The notes under the pieces: generated by a model
Databases searched by the model: none
What the model was told of the DNA's origin: nothing
What the model saw: only the letters and a program-made list of their open reading frames with translations
Translations under genes and position numbers: made by a program
Origin: Micractinium sp. NFX-FRZ
Taxonomy: Eukaryota > Chlorophyta > Trebouxiophyceae > Chlorellales > Chlorellaceae
Direction of reading: 5' to 3'
Length of the DNA stretch: 64,000 nucleotides
Assembly: GCA_029339195.1 (NCBI GenBank)
Contig: JAPTJF010000088.1
Location: 1-64,000 of the forward strand
Shown: positions 11,766 through 22,614 of the stretch, in pieces
Layout: every line of letters begins with the position of its first letter
How positions within the stretch are numbered: position 1 is the stretch's first letter

Positions 11766-14700
11766 TCAGCGCAAAAGTGTAAAATCAACCCTCACAAAAT
11801 CCAGGCTCACCCGCAGCAGCACGCCGTCGTTGCCCAGCACAAAGCCCAGGCCTCCCGAGGTGAAGACGAGCTCGTACAGGTTGGCGGCCAGCTGGTCAGC
11901 CGCGCGCTCACGCTTCCAGGTCTGCCCGCCGTCCTCTGCAGGCGCCACAAGAGGGTGGGAGGGGGCAGCGGGTGAGCGGAGTGCTACTGCTGGAGCAGGG
12001 GCCAGCATGGCTCAGCCACTGCAGGTTGCCGCGGAGTAGGCTGTGCAAGAAGAGCAAGTGCAGCGCCACAAGCTCCCTACCCATGGACTGCTGGGTGTGA
12101 TGCTGGGCGGCTTGCCCGCAAGATGGCGGCTGCACACCCAGGCGCTGCACGGACTTTCCGCCCCTGGCACCCCGTTGTCAGCCGCCCGACCCGCTGCCAG
12201 TTTAGCTGCACACACCTGTCTTGAACAGGGAGCCGCTGCCTCCGCATGCGTAGCCCAGGTTGTCGTCCACAAACTTGATGTCCAGGACGCCAAAGCCGCG
12301 GGAGTTGATCTTGGCCTGCAATGTAAAAACAACACAGACACATAGTACTTTAAAAAAGAAAGAAGGAAGGGCACAGCGGTGATGTCCAAGACGCCAAAGC
12401 CACCAAAGATGGCATTGGCCCTGCAAGAGACAAGGGCACCCATGTCTGATGCAGCTTGTTGTCCGGCTTGCCAGCTGTGGGGAGTTGATGCTTACAAACA
12501 TGTGTCGGCGCTAGTGCTGCACATGCTGCTACGCTTGCAACCAAGACTGCCATACCCAGGGCATCCCACATGCCCGTTACCACTGCATATCACTTACCGG
12601 AGCGAACTTGCCCTCGCCGCTGGCATCCACGTAGTAGACGTCACCGCCCTGCAACGGAGGAGCAGGCCGGCAAGAGGGGAGAGCCGTCAGGTATGCACAG
12701 GTGGCTTGCTGGGGTGGTGGCGTATGCACCGCACTGCACTCCTGCAGTCTCTGCCCTCTCAACCCCACTGCAGACCAGTCCTGCTGTCCACTCTGCGTGC
12801 CACAGGCCCGCCAGTGTGATGCATCATCTGCAGGCTGAACTACCACAAGCAAGTACAGCCTGTGGGTCACAAAGAGGCGCAATACAGCCAGCTTTACCTT
12901 GGTGGTGAGCCAGATCTTGTTGTCGGGTGTGTACCCCATGTTCTGCAGCCGCCGCGTGGAGGGGCGGTTGTGCGGCCGCCAGTAGGTCTGGCCTGCACGT
13001 GGGCCGGGCGGGAGGGCAGCACGCAGGGCCAGCGAGACTCAGTGCCAGAAACAGATGAGCACAGCACAGCGCAGCACGGAGAACATGAGCGTTGGTTGCA
13101 CCACCATGTCAAACTGTCCACCAGCACCTGTTCCTCATGCAACATTCGCCGGTTTTCATGCACACCATGTCGTCCACTTTACAGCCCCCCCAGCGCGTCC
13201 AGGCACTGGCGGTCCGGATCATGAAGCAGTTGCACAATAGCAATGCCCCTTGCCCTTGCAGCCTAGTGCGTGCGTGCGAGCCTGCGTTTGTGTGTGTTCT
13301 GTGCCATAGAGTAGCACTCACCGGCGGTCCAGGTCATGAAGAAGTTGCCGCGTGACGAGACGGCGACGTAGTCACCGTCAGGGTTGCGGGAGATGTTGGA
13401 GAAGGAGCCCTCGTAGTAGGAGGCGCCGCTGCAGCAACGCAAAGGCAATAGAGATGATGCATGTCGACTCACAGCAATGATGGCAGCGGAGATGTGAACA
13501 AGAAAGGGCACTCAAAAGTAAAAAGAGGAGCCGCTGCGAAGCAGGGCCAAGGGGCCGTGGGGGCTCGCAAAGGAGGGAGAGCAATGCGGGGGCAAGGCAA
13601 GGCGAGAGCACGCAATGAAAACTCCACTCAACAAGGCGTCGGATGTCGCTGTGAATGAAGCAGTTCACAGGGCCGCCCACAGTACAAGTGGGCATCTTGC
13701 ACACACACACTCCCCCAGCAAGAACATCACCACAAGAAGTGCACCATCAACCCTGCACACCTGATGCCGCTGGAGATGACGCGGTTGAGGGTGGCATCCA
13801 CGGTCTCCTGCACCGCCGCCGTCCAGTTCATGGCGCCGTTGCTGGTCACGTAAATGGCGCCCTGATCCGTGGTCATCTCGGCGCAGCCGGGGCCGTCCAG
13901 GGCAGTCACCAGCACAGGAGCGCCGGGCAGCTTGGCTGCAAGGAGGCGGTACGGGGGTGGGGGGGGGGGGGGGTAGCGGGAGGCAGAGTGGTTGGGCACG
14001 GGCAAGGTGCGGAAGTGGGGTGCTGCCGTCGGGCCGGGCCGGCACAGCTCCCAGCACTTGCAAAGTAGCACAGCAGGTGTGCGCAGCAGGCTCGCCACCC
14101 AGACGCGTGACCCGCCCCTCCTGCAGTCGCATCAGCAGCCCTGCTGCTCTGCAAGGCCTATGCCCACTCTCCTTGCTGATCAGTCCGCTGCATGTCCGCT
14201 GCCTCTTGGCCTGAACGTCATGCACGTGCACCCCCTCCCCACGCCACGCACCCGACAGCGGCACGCGCTCCCAGCTCTTGCCGCCATCTGTGGTGTGCAA
14301 CAAGATGGCGGGCTTGCCCACAATCCACCCCTCGTCGCCATTGAAGGAGATGGAGTTGAAGCGGAAGTTGAAGCCCTCATCCTGCGGAGAGACAATGAGA
14401 GAAGAAAGGAGGCGTTTCTATGAGGTGAAGCAGGCAGTCGAGGCCAGGAGTTATGGGCGGCAGGTGAAAAGCCCTTGTCCTTGGAAATAGTATGCTTATC
14501 GCGCATGCATCAATCAGTCATTTGGGCGTAATGCAATGCACTTGACCCATTCTTCACCCACTGAGCTGCCGGCTGTTCAGCCAGCAGGCCCGGAAGCACA
14601 GGCAGCGCGGACCCCAGCAGACCCCGAGCACCCACCCACCCGCGCCGCCTCCACGGTACGTGGGGCCCACGTCTTGCCGCCGTCAAAAGTCTCCAGCAGC

Positions 14701-15595
14701 GTCTGCCGGCTGCCCAGCAGGAAGCCTGTGGAGGGTAGGGGGCAGAGCAGGGAGGAGGGTAGCATACCAGGTTTGAGGCCAGGCAATGAGCGGGCATGCG
14801 CGAGGGTGCTGGCCGCACGCCAGCAAATGTCTCACATGAAGCGGTGCGCAGCACGCATGCTAGCACTGCATTGATCGCTTTCTGCAGCATTCACAACAGT
14901 GTGCGACGGGCAGGCAGGCACGGTGCAGGACCTCAGCCCCATACGCCGCAGCACCGTGCTCTCCCGCAGCCGATGTTGCCGCCTTTCCTCAACACTTGTG
15001 GTGGCACCGCCCGCCACCCGGCCTGATCCCTGCACTGTACCTTTCACCCACCCACGCACCGTGGTTGGGATCGGTTGAGGTGAAGGCAATATCCAGCAGC
15101 AGCACATCCTTGTCCAGCGGCAGGTCCACAATCTCCCACTCCGCGGACAGCGGCCGGTTCGCCTGTGCTGGCAGGGTGGGCTGCACCGCCGCGGCGGCAG
15201 ACAGGGCCAGGCCCGCGCTCAGCAAGTTGCGGCGGCCCAGCGCCGGGGCGGCTGCGGAGGCGGAGGACGAGGTGGGCTGCTCAGGCGCCGCCTGGCAGCG
15301 CACAGCAGGTGCCGCCGCCGCAGAGCGGGCGCTGCTGCGCCCCACGCGGGCCAGCGGCCGCGCCTCGCAGAAGGAAGCTGCAGACGTAGATGCGGCAGGG
15401 AGTGAGAGGGGGCTGCTGGGATCGTGGGTGGGCTGCTGCAGACGCAGCAAGTGGAGTGAGCACCCGGCCAGCGCCCACCGGAGCGCGGTCCTGGGCACGC
15501 ACATTGTCCACTGCCACCCCCCTGGATCGCCCTACTAGGCCAGAGAGCCGCCCCACTGGCGCCCAGCGCCACACACCTGCTGCCACCACCGACAT
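11766..15595 (-). CDS. HCF136: Photosystem II stability/assembly factor HCF136 (Ycf48)
   Basis: The ten exons on the minus strand are 15595-15577, 15377-15060, 14725-14640, 14381-14252, 13935-13761, 13428-13322, 12992-12898, 12648-12598, 12315-12216 and 11935-11766. All phases agree, giving 416 residues, near the family norm. HCF136 is a lumenal beta-propeller that binds precursor D1 early in photosystem II assembly. A chloroplast transit peptide ([19 protein letters not shown]) is followed by a twin-arginine lumen signal ([17 protein letters not shown], residues 54-70) ending near AQA at 77-79, as expected for a Tat substrate. Conserved propeller segments include [78 protein letters not shown] and [13 protein letters not shown]. 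After VLLR the frame runs 14 further codons to TGA at 11766. A donor-like GGTGAGC at VLLR leaves the final tail uncertain. Its 5' end faces a NIP7 promoter copy head-to-head. Confidence 0.95.
12379..12426 (-). repeat. Decayed upstream copy of HCF136 exon 9
   Basis: In the intron before exon 9 (start 12315) a partial copy reads [13 protein letters not shown] against the functional [13 protein letters not shown]. It is preceded by TTGCAG. The copy ends after about 14 codons in a T-rich run (complement of 12349-12366). The exon 8 to exon 9 junction bypassing it keeps the family-consistent sequence. Confidence 0.65.
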
Positions 15596-15699
15596 ATCTG
15601 CGCGTTGCGGTGTCTGACAAACTACAGGTGGTCCGTGAGGATGCGAGGGAAGTCACGACACGAGGTGATGGTGCAGGGTGGCAGCGATGTGGGACTGCT

Positions 15700-16585
15700 G
15701 TGCTGTGCCTCGCTGGCATTCTCTCTGGGCAGTTGCTTCTGGGCTTCCTCCTCGCTTGCAAGTGATCGGCACATGCAATTATAAGGCCGACAGCGCACGC
15801 GATTCGGCTGCGACACCGCACTCGGCACATGCACTTGGCTGAGCGTGGACCTCTACGGACCGGCCTGACCATTGGCACCCCATCCAACTGTGATCTCTGA
15901 CATACAGCAGCCGCGTCAGGCCGCAGCGGGGCACCCAGCCTTCTCGCGCCGCCGCATAGCCGGCGCAACACTGGGGCACAAGTGAGTGCGTGTTTGAAGA
16001 ACAATTTGGCACGCAAGCAAGGTGGCCGCAAGTCCACCGCCCGCTCGCATGTATGGCCGGCGGCGGCAGAGACGGCGGCCGCTGCCAACGACCCTCCGCC
16101 CCTGCCCAACGGGGGCATCACAGACGGCTGTGTGTGGCTTTCAGAGGGCCGATGTTGCACGCATGATTGCAGTGTGCCATTGCGGGCTCGCAGCCTCCAT
16201 GCCACCTGCTGCCGCCCACCCCGTCTACACCCTGCTTTGCTTGGATGCCTGACGCCTTCTGGGCCGCACCCTTCTCCATCCCCTCCCCTACCTGCAGTGC
16301 GGCCGCTGACAGAGGATGAGACAAAGGTGGTGTTTGAGAAGCTGCACAAGTTCATCGGGAAGAACATCAAAGCGCTGGTGCAGCAAGGGGAGACGCCGTG
16401 CTGCCTGCGCCTGCAGAAGAACCGCGTGTTCTATGTGCGGGAGGACATGATGCGGCGCGCCACCAACGTGAGGGCGGCAGGCTGGGGGTGGTTGTTGGGA
16501 AGTTACCCGAGACAGGACAAGCAGTTGCTCTGCAGGCTGCGTATGTTATTGTTGGGATAAGCGAGAGAGGATTTGTGAACAGTTA
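15700..16585 (+). pseudogene. 5' copy of NIP7 (promoter, exons 1-2)
   Basis: This block matches about 26200-27060 closely: TATA-like element (15779-15786), exon 1 ending at the A before GTGAGTGCG (15981), intron 1, exon 2 (16299-16468, [20 protein letters not shown] onward, identical protein) and the start of intron 2. Similarity stops at about 16580. Exons 3-5 of NIP7 are absent here. What follows is a copy of the last exon of the gene at 19807-20975, so the fragment may be spliced to it (exon 16645-16707) to give a 77-residue chimeric protein. Without the C-terminal PUA domain it cannot be a normal NIP7. Confidence 0.8.
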
Positions 16586-16589
16586 TTAG

Positions 16590-17012
16590 AGGATTGCTGC
16601 GGAGATAGAAGAATTGATTGATTTTGACCATCCCTCTGCTGCAGGGCATCACCAAGACGCTGTCTGACACGACAGTCACCCTGCTGGACGCTGCACTGCG
16701 CAAGTAGCAGCAACAGCCTTTTGTGTGCCGGCAGGAAGTGAGCGCTGCTCGCCCCGAAGTACACGAGCGCTCCCCGCCCTACCCCGATTCTTTGGATTTG
16801 ATGACCTGTACAACCATGGCTGCTGTTGTCCCCGTCAGCATGCCAACTGCCAGCTTGTGATCACCACCCCTTGAGCACTGCCCTTGTATTTGTCGCACTC
16901 TTGCCTGCGCCGCGCCTGTCCTCCGTCATGCTTGTCGAGAGCTGTACGTTTCAAACCGACAAGCTGGGCGGCAGAAATACAGGACGAGGGATATGTGGGG
17001 CGTTCTGGAGCA
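16590..17012 (+). repeat. Left arm of ~420-bp inverted repeat
   Basis: This arm is the inverted counterpart of about 19487-19925. Shared landmarks are the exon encoding GITKTLSDTTVTLLDAALRK (16645-16707), the stretch GTGTGCCGGCAGGAAGTGAG, and a region ending near GGAGC at 17012. Similarity is high with a few small indels. The arms flank 2.5 kb that holds a cyclin-like fragment. Confidence 0.8.
16645..16707 (+). pseudogene. Displaced copy of a terminal exon
   Basis: The acceptor CTGCTGCAG ends at 16644, followed by a 63-nt exon (GITKTLSDTTVTLLDAALRK and TAG at 16705-16707). It is the same exon as the last exon (19869-19807, minus strand) of the coiled-coil gene. It is in phase 0, as is the NIP7 exon 2 donor upstream, so splicing NIP7 exons 1-2 to it would keep an open frame. 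Whether such a transcript exists is inference. Confidence 0.6.
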
Positions 17013-17348
17013 GACGCGCACTGGTACTGCCCCACCTGCATTTTACACAACTGCTGCACCCCAACTGCCAGCCAAGCAACCGCCAACCTATTGGCCCAAG
17101 CCACCCGATGCCCCCACTTTTTCGCACCATCAGAGCACATACACAACACTTCCTCTTTAGTTGCCCCTTTCACCTGCCCATCCGAGCACAATACCACCTG
17201 CCGGCACTTTGCTGGTCCAACCGCCAGCCATGCTGTGTGCGCCTTCTGCCTGTCCTGGCGTGGGAAGCGGTGTCCTGTGCCTCTCCCTGGCCTGCCTGTC
17301 ACCCGCCCGCTCCCTGTGCCTCCCTCCCTTCCTCCCCCGCCCCTGCAG

Positions 17349-18178
17349 CCGGCAACGAGGTGGTGCTGGCCCAGCTCACCGGCCTGCCGCTGTCCACCGT
17401 CTTGGGGGCCGAGGCGCACTTGTCGGCCGTGCTGGGTGGCGACACAGGCGCTGTGTCCGCGCTGCGCGTGCTGCAGCCCTACTTGGAGCGCCTGGGCTGC
17501 AACCTGCTGGTGAGCGGGGACGTGACTGTTGTTGGTGTGATGTGTGTGTGTGGTGGTGGGTTGACGCACGCATGTGGTGGGCAGGGGCAAGCACGGAGGG
17601 TGTCTGCCTGCATCAGTGGGAAGAGTGCGCTTGTTTTGTGTGGCGTGGCAGGCGGCTGCAGCCCCATGCAGACGGTCGGGTGCCAATGGGGCTGCGCTGC
17701 CGGGGGCGGTTTGTCCGGCACGGCGCACCCACAGCGGACCCTCTCTTCCCGCTCAGCTGCGTGCCGCACCGCTGACTCACTCAGCGGCAGCACCCAGCTC
17801 CCACCGTTTCCCTTCCTCCCCACGCCGCCTCCCTCCCTCCCTCTCTCAACTCCTACACGCTTCCCTTCCTGGCCCACCCGCTTCCCGCCCCTCCCTGCCC
17901 GTTTTCCTCAGGCCCTGGAGAAGTGCCAGCTCATGCAGGTAATGGCCCTGTCAGCGGTCGACCTGGTGCGCAAGGCCTCCCTGAACCCCGCCCTGGCGCA
18001 CTTCCGACCCTCCTTGGTGGCCGCCGCCTGCCTGCTGCGCGCGCGGCAGACGCTGGGGCTCGTGCCTGCCTGGCTGCGCATGCTGCAGAGCATGACGGCC
18101 TACCAGCCGGGCCCGGAGGGGCAGCTGCAGCAGTGCCTGGAGGTCATGTCGCTGCTGGGCATCACCTGCGCTGCATAG
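17349..18178 (+). CDS. Cyclin-like protein, C-terminal part (5' incomplete)
   Basis: Two exons are supported, 17349-17509 and 17912-18178, ending in TAG. Exon 1 (AQLTGLPLSTVLGAEAHLSA, then LRVLQPYLERLGC) resembles the end of the first cyclin box. Exon 2 (LMQVMALSAVDLVRKASLN, FRPSLVAAACLLRARQ, WLRMLQSMTAY) resembles the second cyclin fold, with the typical PS-x-x-A-A-A helix. No upstream exon for the CDK-binding first box is visible between the inverted-repeat arm and 17349. The fragment is therefore probably truncated, or its 5' part was lost when the inverted repeat formed. The long continuous frame starting at 16826 crosses the repeat arm and the intron and is not coding. Confidence 0.5.
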
Positions 18179-19486
18179 CGGCCTAGTGGCCGTCCACCCC
18201 GCACCCAGGCATCGCCCGCGCCACGTGCCTGGTTTCTAGAGCCGCCTGCCACAATTTAGGCACAATGCCTGCACACCCTGCGAGAGCTCAGCTCCCCTGG
18301 GCATATCACCTTCACAGCCCGAGCCCTGCTCTGCGCCGCTGCTGGCTGCCAGCCCGGCTTTAGTTTCACGGTCAGCGGGAGCGCCAAGCAGCGGCCTGCT
18401 GCGTACGGCGGGCACTGCATCCAGCCATGCTGGCTCACCAACTCACTTTCACGTCCCGTCATTCATTCATTGCCCACCCCGCGCGCCGACCTTGCCCTCC
18501 TGTTGCAAGCATTTTGTGCAGCAGGGGCGGCCAGCCAGTGGTGGCCATTCATCCCGCAAGTCAACCCGCCTCTGCCCGTACCCCCCTGTGCCAGCCCTAC
18601 TCCCCACCCCCTGCGCTCGCGCCATTGATTCCCCCGCTGTTCCCCACCCCACGCCACCCTTTTTCAGTGTCCCGCCATGAACCCAACCAAACCTACCCAA
18701 AGAAACCCCAAAACCCAAAGGCCCGTCCGATTCCTCCCTTCAGCTCTCGATTTGTCGCACGGCAGTGCAGCAGGCTGGTGCGGATAGGCCAAGCTTAGCT
18801 GGATGCTGGATGGGTTTTTGATTGAGCGATGGCTGCGCCACGCTTCGCCCTAGCGCCGTTGTCGTCGCCACTCCACACATCTCGGCACCCCACATGCCCG
18901 CCCCTTCCGCCCTCCCTTTTTGGCCCCCGCTGCCCCGCAACGCCATGCATGCATGCTAAGCATAGACGGTCTGTTCTGCACCCGCTCCCCAACCACAGCT
19001 GTTGCTGGCCAGGCCCCAGAATGGCATTGCTTCCCGCCCCCAGTTTGCCCGCCTGACGTGTTGTTGTTCCTCTATCTACGCCTGTACACACGTACCGCCC
19101 CCCTGATCTGCCCACAGCCATCCGTCCTTGCCCTTTGAAATTTTCAGAGTCGGAAGCAGCCAGAGCTGCTGGAAAGCATTTGTAACTTGTGAGAGAGGGC
19201 ACAACTGGCAGCGCCAACAAGATGTAGCGCACGACTGGGGGGCAGGCAGCACGCTCTGCATGGCAGGACTCCCACTGGGACCCAGTGGGAGTGGCCTGCA
19301 CAGCAACGCCTATGGCCAGCGGCGTTACAGGCTTCCAGGCTGCAGCAACGCCTGCCACGCACAAAGCCTGCAAGCGCACATGTGCGACGCAGTGCTGGCT
19401 GCCACTTTACCAGGCCTGTGCTGCCTGGCATGGATTTGCGGGCGTGTTGGCTGCCAGCACCCACGTTGCTTAAACCCGTTTAACTA
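18179..19486. other. No gene seen; one strong hairpin
   Basis: This is the spacer of the inverted repeat downstream of the cyclin-like fragment. It holds a perfect 11-bp stem with a 1-nt loop at 19269-19291 (CTCCCACTGGG / CCCAGTGGGAG). A 149-codon open frame at 19128-19577 runs into the right repeat arm and lacks protein character. Confidence 0.5.
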
Positions 19487-19925
19487 TCCTCGCTCCGGAA
19501 CGCGACACATATCCCTCGCCCTGTATTTCTGCCGCCCAGCTTGTCGGTTTGAAACGTACAGCTCTCGACAGACATGACGGAGGACAGGCGCGGCACAGGC
19601 AAGAGTGCGACAAATACAAGGGCAGTGCTCAAGGGGTGGTGATCACAAGCTGGCAGTTGGCATGCTGACGGGGACAACAGCAGCCATGGTTGTACAAATC
19701 ATCAAATCCAAAGAATCGGGGTAGGGCGGGGCAGCGCTTGTGTAGCCGAAGGTGGCTCGGGGCGAGCAGCGCTCACTTCCTGCCGGCACACAAAAGGCTG
19801 TTGCTGCTACTTGCGCAGTGCAGCGTCCAGCAGGGTGACTGTCGTGTCAGACAGCGTCTTGGTGATGCCCTGCAGCAGAGGGACCCAGATGGTCGAAATC
19901 AACCAATTCTTCTATCTCCGCAGCA
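19487..19925 (-). repeat. Right arm of ~420-bp inverted repeat
   Basis: Inverted counterpart of 16590-17012. It contains the true terminal exon of the coiled-coil gene and its 3' flank. A short extra segment relative to the left arm lies near 19745. Confidence 0.8.
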
Positions 19926-20975
19926 ATTGTTTGCGGGAACACGCGGCCACAGGGCGTGCGCCCCTCACTTCCTCCTTTTTACCTCACTTCCTCCTTTTTA
20001 GTGTGTTCCAGCCCTCCTGGGCCCTCTCACGTTGTCTTCAATTCAAACACGAGCGGAACACACATTGTGCCAACAACCATTGATGCGTGTTGGGAGGGTG
20101 CTGGACGAAGCCCCACCACCCATTCTTGGCCCACCTACCTCCAGGCGCGCAACGTCTGTGCTCACGGCGGCGATGTCTGCGGACAGGCTGTCAAACTTGG
20201 TGTCGAGCTTGGCGGACAGGCTGTCAAACTTGGTGTCGAGCTTGGCGGACAGGCTGGTGCTGAGCGCGTTGATGGAGTCTCGCAGCGCAGTCTCCTTGGA
20301 GATAATGTCCTTGAAAAAGTTGATGATGCCGATCACGATAGCGCCGCAGCAGGCCAGCAGCGTGAAGCACTCGAGCGGGTTCGTACACAGCACCGACCAC
20401 ATGCTCGCCGCAGACAGCACCAGCACGCAGCGCACTCCGCCGGGGCTGATGCCTGCGCGGGGATGACGCAGTGGGAGGTGGCGTGAGCGGGTGCAGGCGG
20501 GCGGCAGCGGGGCGGCAACAGGGCCAACAAGCTGGAGCAGCCACCGAGTCCACCGGCGGTTGGTTGCGCATGTTGCACCCGGTGCCCCTCCCCACTCACC
20601 CAGCTTGAGCGGGCCGCCAAAGGCGGGGCGCAGCGCAGCGGGCGAGCTGGAGGTCGAGGTGGAGGTTGAGGAGGTCGAGATGCGGGCCGCCACCGTGCGC
20701 ACTGCAGGGGAGCGGGGCAGTGCGCAGTTGCTGGCGGCGGTGCTTGGGCGGCAGCGGCCAGCAGGCGTCCCTGCCGGCGGAGCCAAGGGAGGCGTATGAG
20801 CGAGTGCGAGGGCTGAGCCACGCCCCGCGACCCCGAAGAGCTCCCCAAAGCCTTTGAAGGCGGCGCGGGCGTTGCTGGCGCTGGCGCCAGGCACGGAGCT
20901 GGGGCTGATGGTGAGGCGGCGGATGGTCCAGGAAGGGATGGTCCCCAAGTGCGTGGAGCGGGCGGCGGTCGCCAT
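19807..20975 (-). CDS. Organelle-targeted TM/coiled-coil protein, unknown
   Basis: The three exons are 20975-20600, 20452-20139 and 19869-19807, making 250 residues with consistent phases. The N-terminal 120 residues are Ser/Thr/Ala/Arg-rich (MATAARSTHLGTIPSWTIRR; RISTSSTSTSTSSSPAA), like a plastid transit peptide. A hydrophobic helix follows (LECFTLLACCGAIVIGIINF). The soluble tail (DIISKETALRDSINALSTSL) contains tandem 11-residue repeats SAKLDTKFDSL, encoded by a 33-bp DNA repeat. These predict a coiled coil and recall the Bdr/DUF1640 type of helical repeat. The last exon also exists as an inverted copy at 16645. The architecture resembles the gene at 29332, without sequence identity. I do not recognise the family. 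Confidence 0.7.
20181..20252 (-). repeat. 33-bp tandem repeat within coding exon
   Basis: Two full units beginning GGACAGGCTGTCAAACTTGG, plus a partial third, encode the 11-residue heptad-like repeat SAKLDTKFDSL. The two units are identical in DNA, so the duplication is recent or homogenised. Confidence 0.85.
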
Positions 20976-22614
20976 GTTGTTGGCTGGTTTCCTTGAGCAG
21001 GGCGTTGAGACTCTTCGGAAGGGCGTGGCAGGCCGCTGCAGGTGCGGAAGGAAGGTCCGAAATGAAGGAGAAGGGTGGGACGGCGGCAAACATTTTGGGC
21101 CAGGCGGGCGCAGCGCAGCGCAGCACCGACGGGCGAACCGCCGCAGCGCCAGCGCTGCTCTCACAGGCCTTCCTCTTTGGCCCAGCCACCCCCACACATC
21201 TAGCTGGACGCCCCTAACAGCACTGTATGGCCCTTGCACTGCCGCGCAATCCTCCCCCAGCACCCACTGCCCAGCACCCACTGCCCAGCAGTCGCAGCCG
21301 GCCCCCGCACGGTGCCCTGATGCACCTGATTCCGCACTGCTCTTAACTGACATACGGCTGCATGGAGCAGGAATGGTGCTTGTAGGTGGGTGCGGCGCAG
21401 CGTGGCTGCCTGCAGCGTGATTGTACTGCACGCCTGCTGACTAGCTGCCGGGCCGGCGGTCACAACCACGTGGCCCACCTCGGCTCGGCGATGTCGTTCA
21501 GCTTACCCCTCTCACGAGCATCTACATGCGCCAGCACGCTAGCTAAGCAAATGAAGATCGAGGCAGCTGCGAGTGCTTGCATCGATGTAACACAGGGGAG
21601 CGATGTGGCAACACTGCATAAATGACGCAAGCACATGACAGCAGCAGAGGATTCGAGCAGAACGGGGCACTGGCGAGGGATGGGGACTGCTTGTGCCTGT
21701 CAGCGTGGTCTGCACACCAATGCAGACCGTTTCCTCCCTACTGAACGGTCTGCATAGGGGTTCGCAACCACAACAAGGCACCTTCCCCTACCCCCTGGGG
21801 GCCCTCCCGGGGCTCGGCAGTTCCAAAACGAGAGCTGGCACCCTGTGCACGGTTGCATCACGCAGGCCTGAGGGCGGTGTGTGACAAGGGGGGATGACGA
21901 GCAGGCCCTCACATTGCAAGCATGCTTCTTGGGTGAGGCGTCATGCGCAGACCAGGCAAACTCCTCTCTCAACCTGATTGAGCATCCAGTTCCCCCTAGG
22001 GCCTCTTTGGAAACCACCTTGGCAAGAAATTCGCAGACGTGTGACTCCATGCGCCCTCCTGGTCAAACTGCAGGGAAAGCTGTCATGTGATTTGCACACC
22101 CACTGATGAGCGGGCAGACACTCAAGTCCCTCGTGGAAGGGATAGCCATACTCTTACAGGGAGTGGCGCTGAATGGGGCTCAGGGAGTGCAGGGAAAATC
22201 GCGGCACAAAAGGAGGGACGGCAGTGCGGCGAGGTGGTCTGACAGCAGAGTGTTGAACATGAAAGGGTGGGGGAGTTAGGGAGGCACTGAGAAGCAAAGC
22301 AAAGCTTAGCAGGTTGGACATTGTTAGGCACTGAGGCGGGCGCATGGCTGCCCTAAGGGCACTGGTTGCAGCCACGCACGCACAGCCGGCAGACAGGGGT
22401 AGTCTCGCTGGGGATGAGCGCCTGGTGAGCACTGCCCGCACGCCCGCAGCTGCACTGCACGCCTTGTGCTCATCCAGCGCACACTGCCTGCCCAGCCTGC
22501 GCGTCATGCCCACCAGCCTGCAGCTTGCGCCAGATGCTTGGGCAGTGCACCTCACGCCGTGGCCAGGTCAGCTCCAAGAATGGGCAGGTGCTGAGAGAGT
22601 GGCGCCGGGCCAGC
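20976..22614. other. No gene supported
   Basis: This lies between the 5' end of the coiled-coil gene and the 3' end of the HPR gene. A GCAGCGCAGCG repeat is near 21108-21125. Open frames on both strands have no splice support. The minus-strand frame at 21700-22050 is the most protein-like but shows no family. Confidence 0.35.

Noticed and set aside
16826..18178. 450-codon continuous open frame read as one cyclin gene
   Set aside because: It crosses the inverted-repeat arm and a GT..AG intron. Only the two segments at 17349-17509 and 17912-18178 have protein character.
19128..19577. 149-codon plus-strand open frame
   Set aside because: It runs into the inverted-repeat arm where the opposite strand is explained, and its Cys/His-rich composition shows no recognisable domain.
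20043..21431. 462-codon minus-strand open frame as a single exon
   Set aside because: It contains the intron 20599-20453 and reads past the donor at 20138. Splicing gives the better three-exon model ending at 19807.
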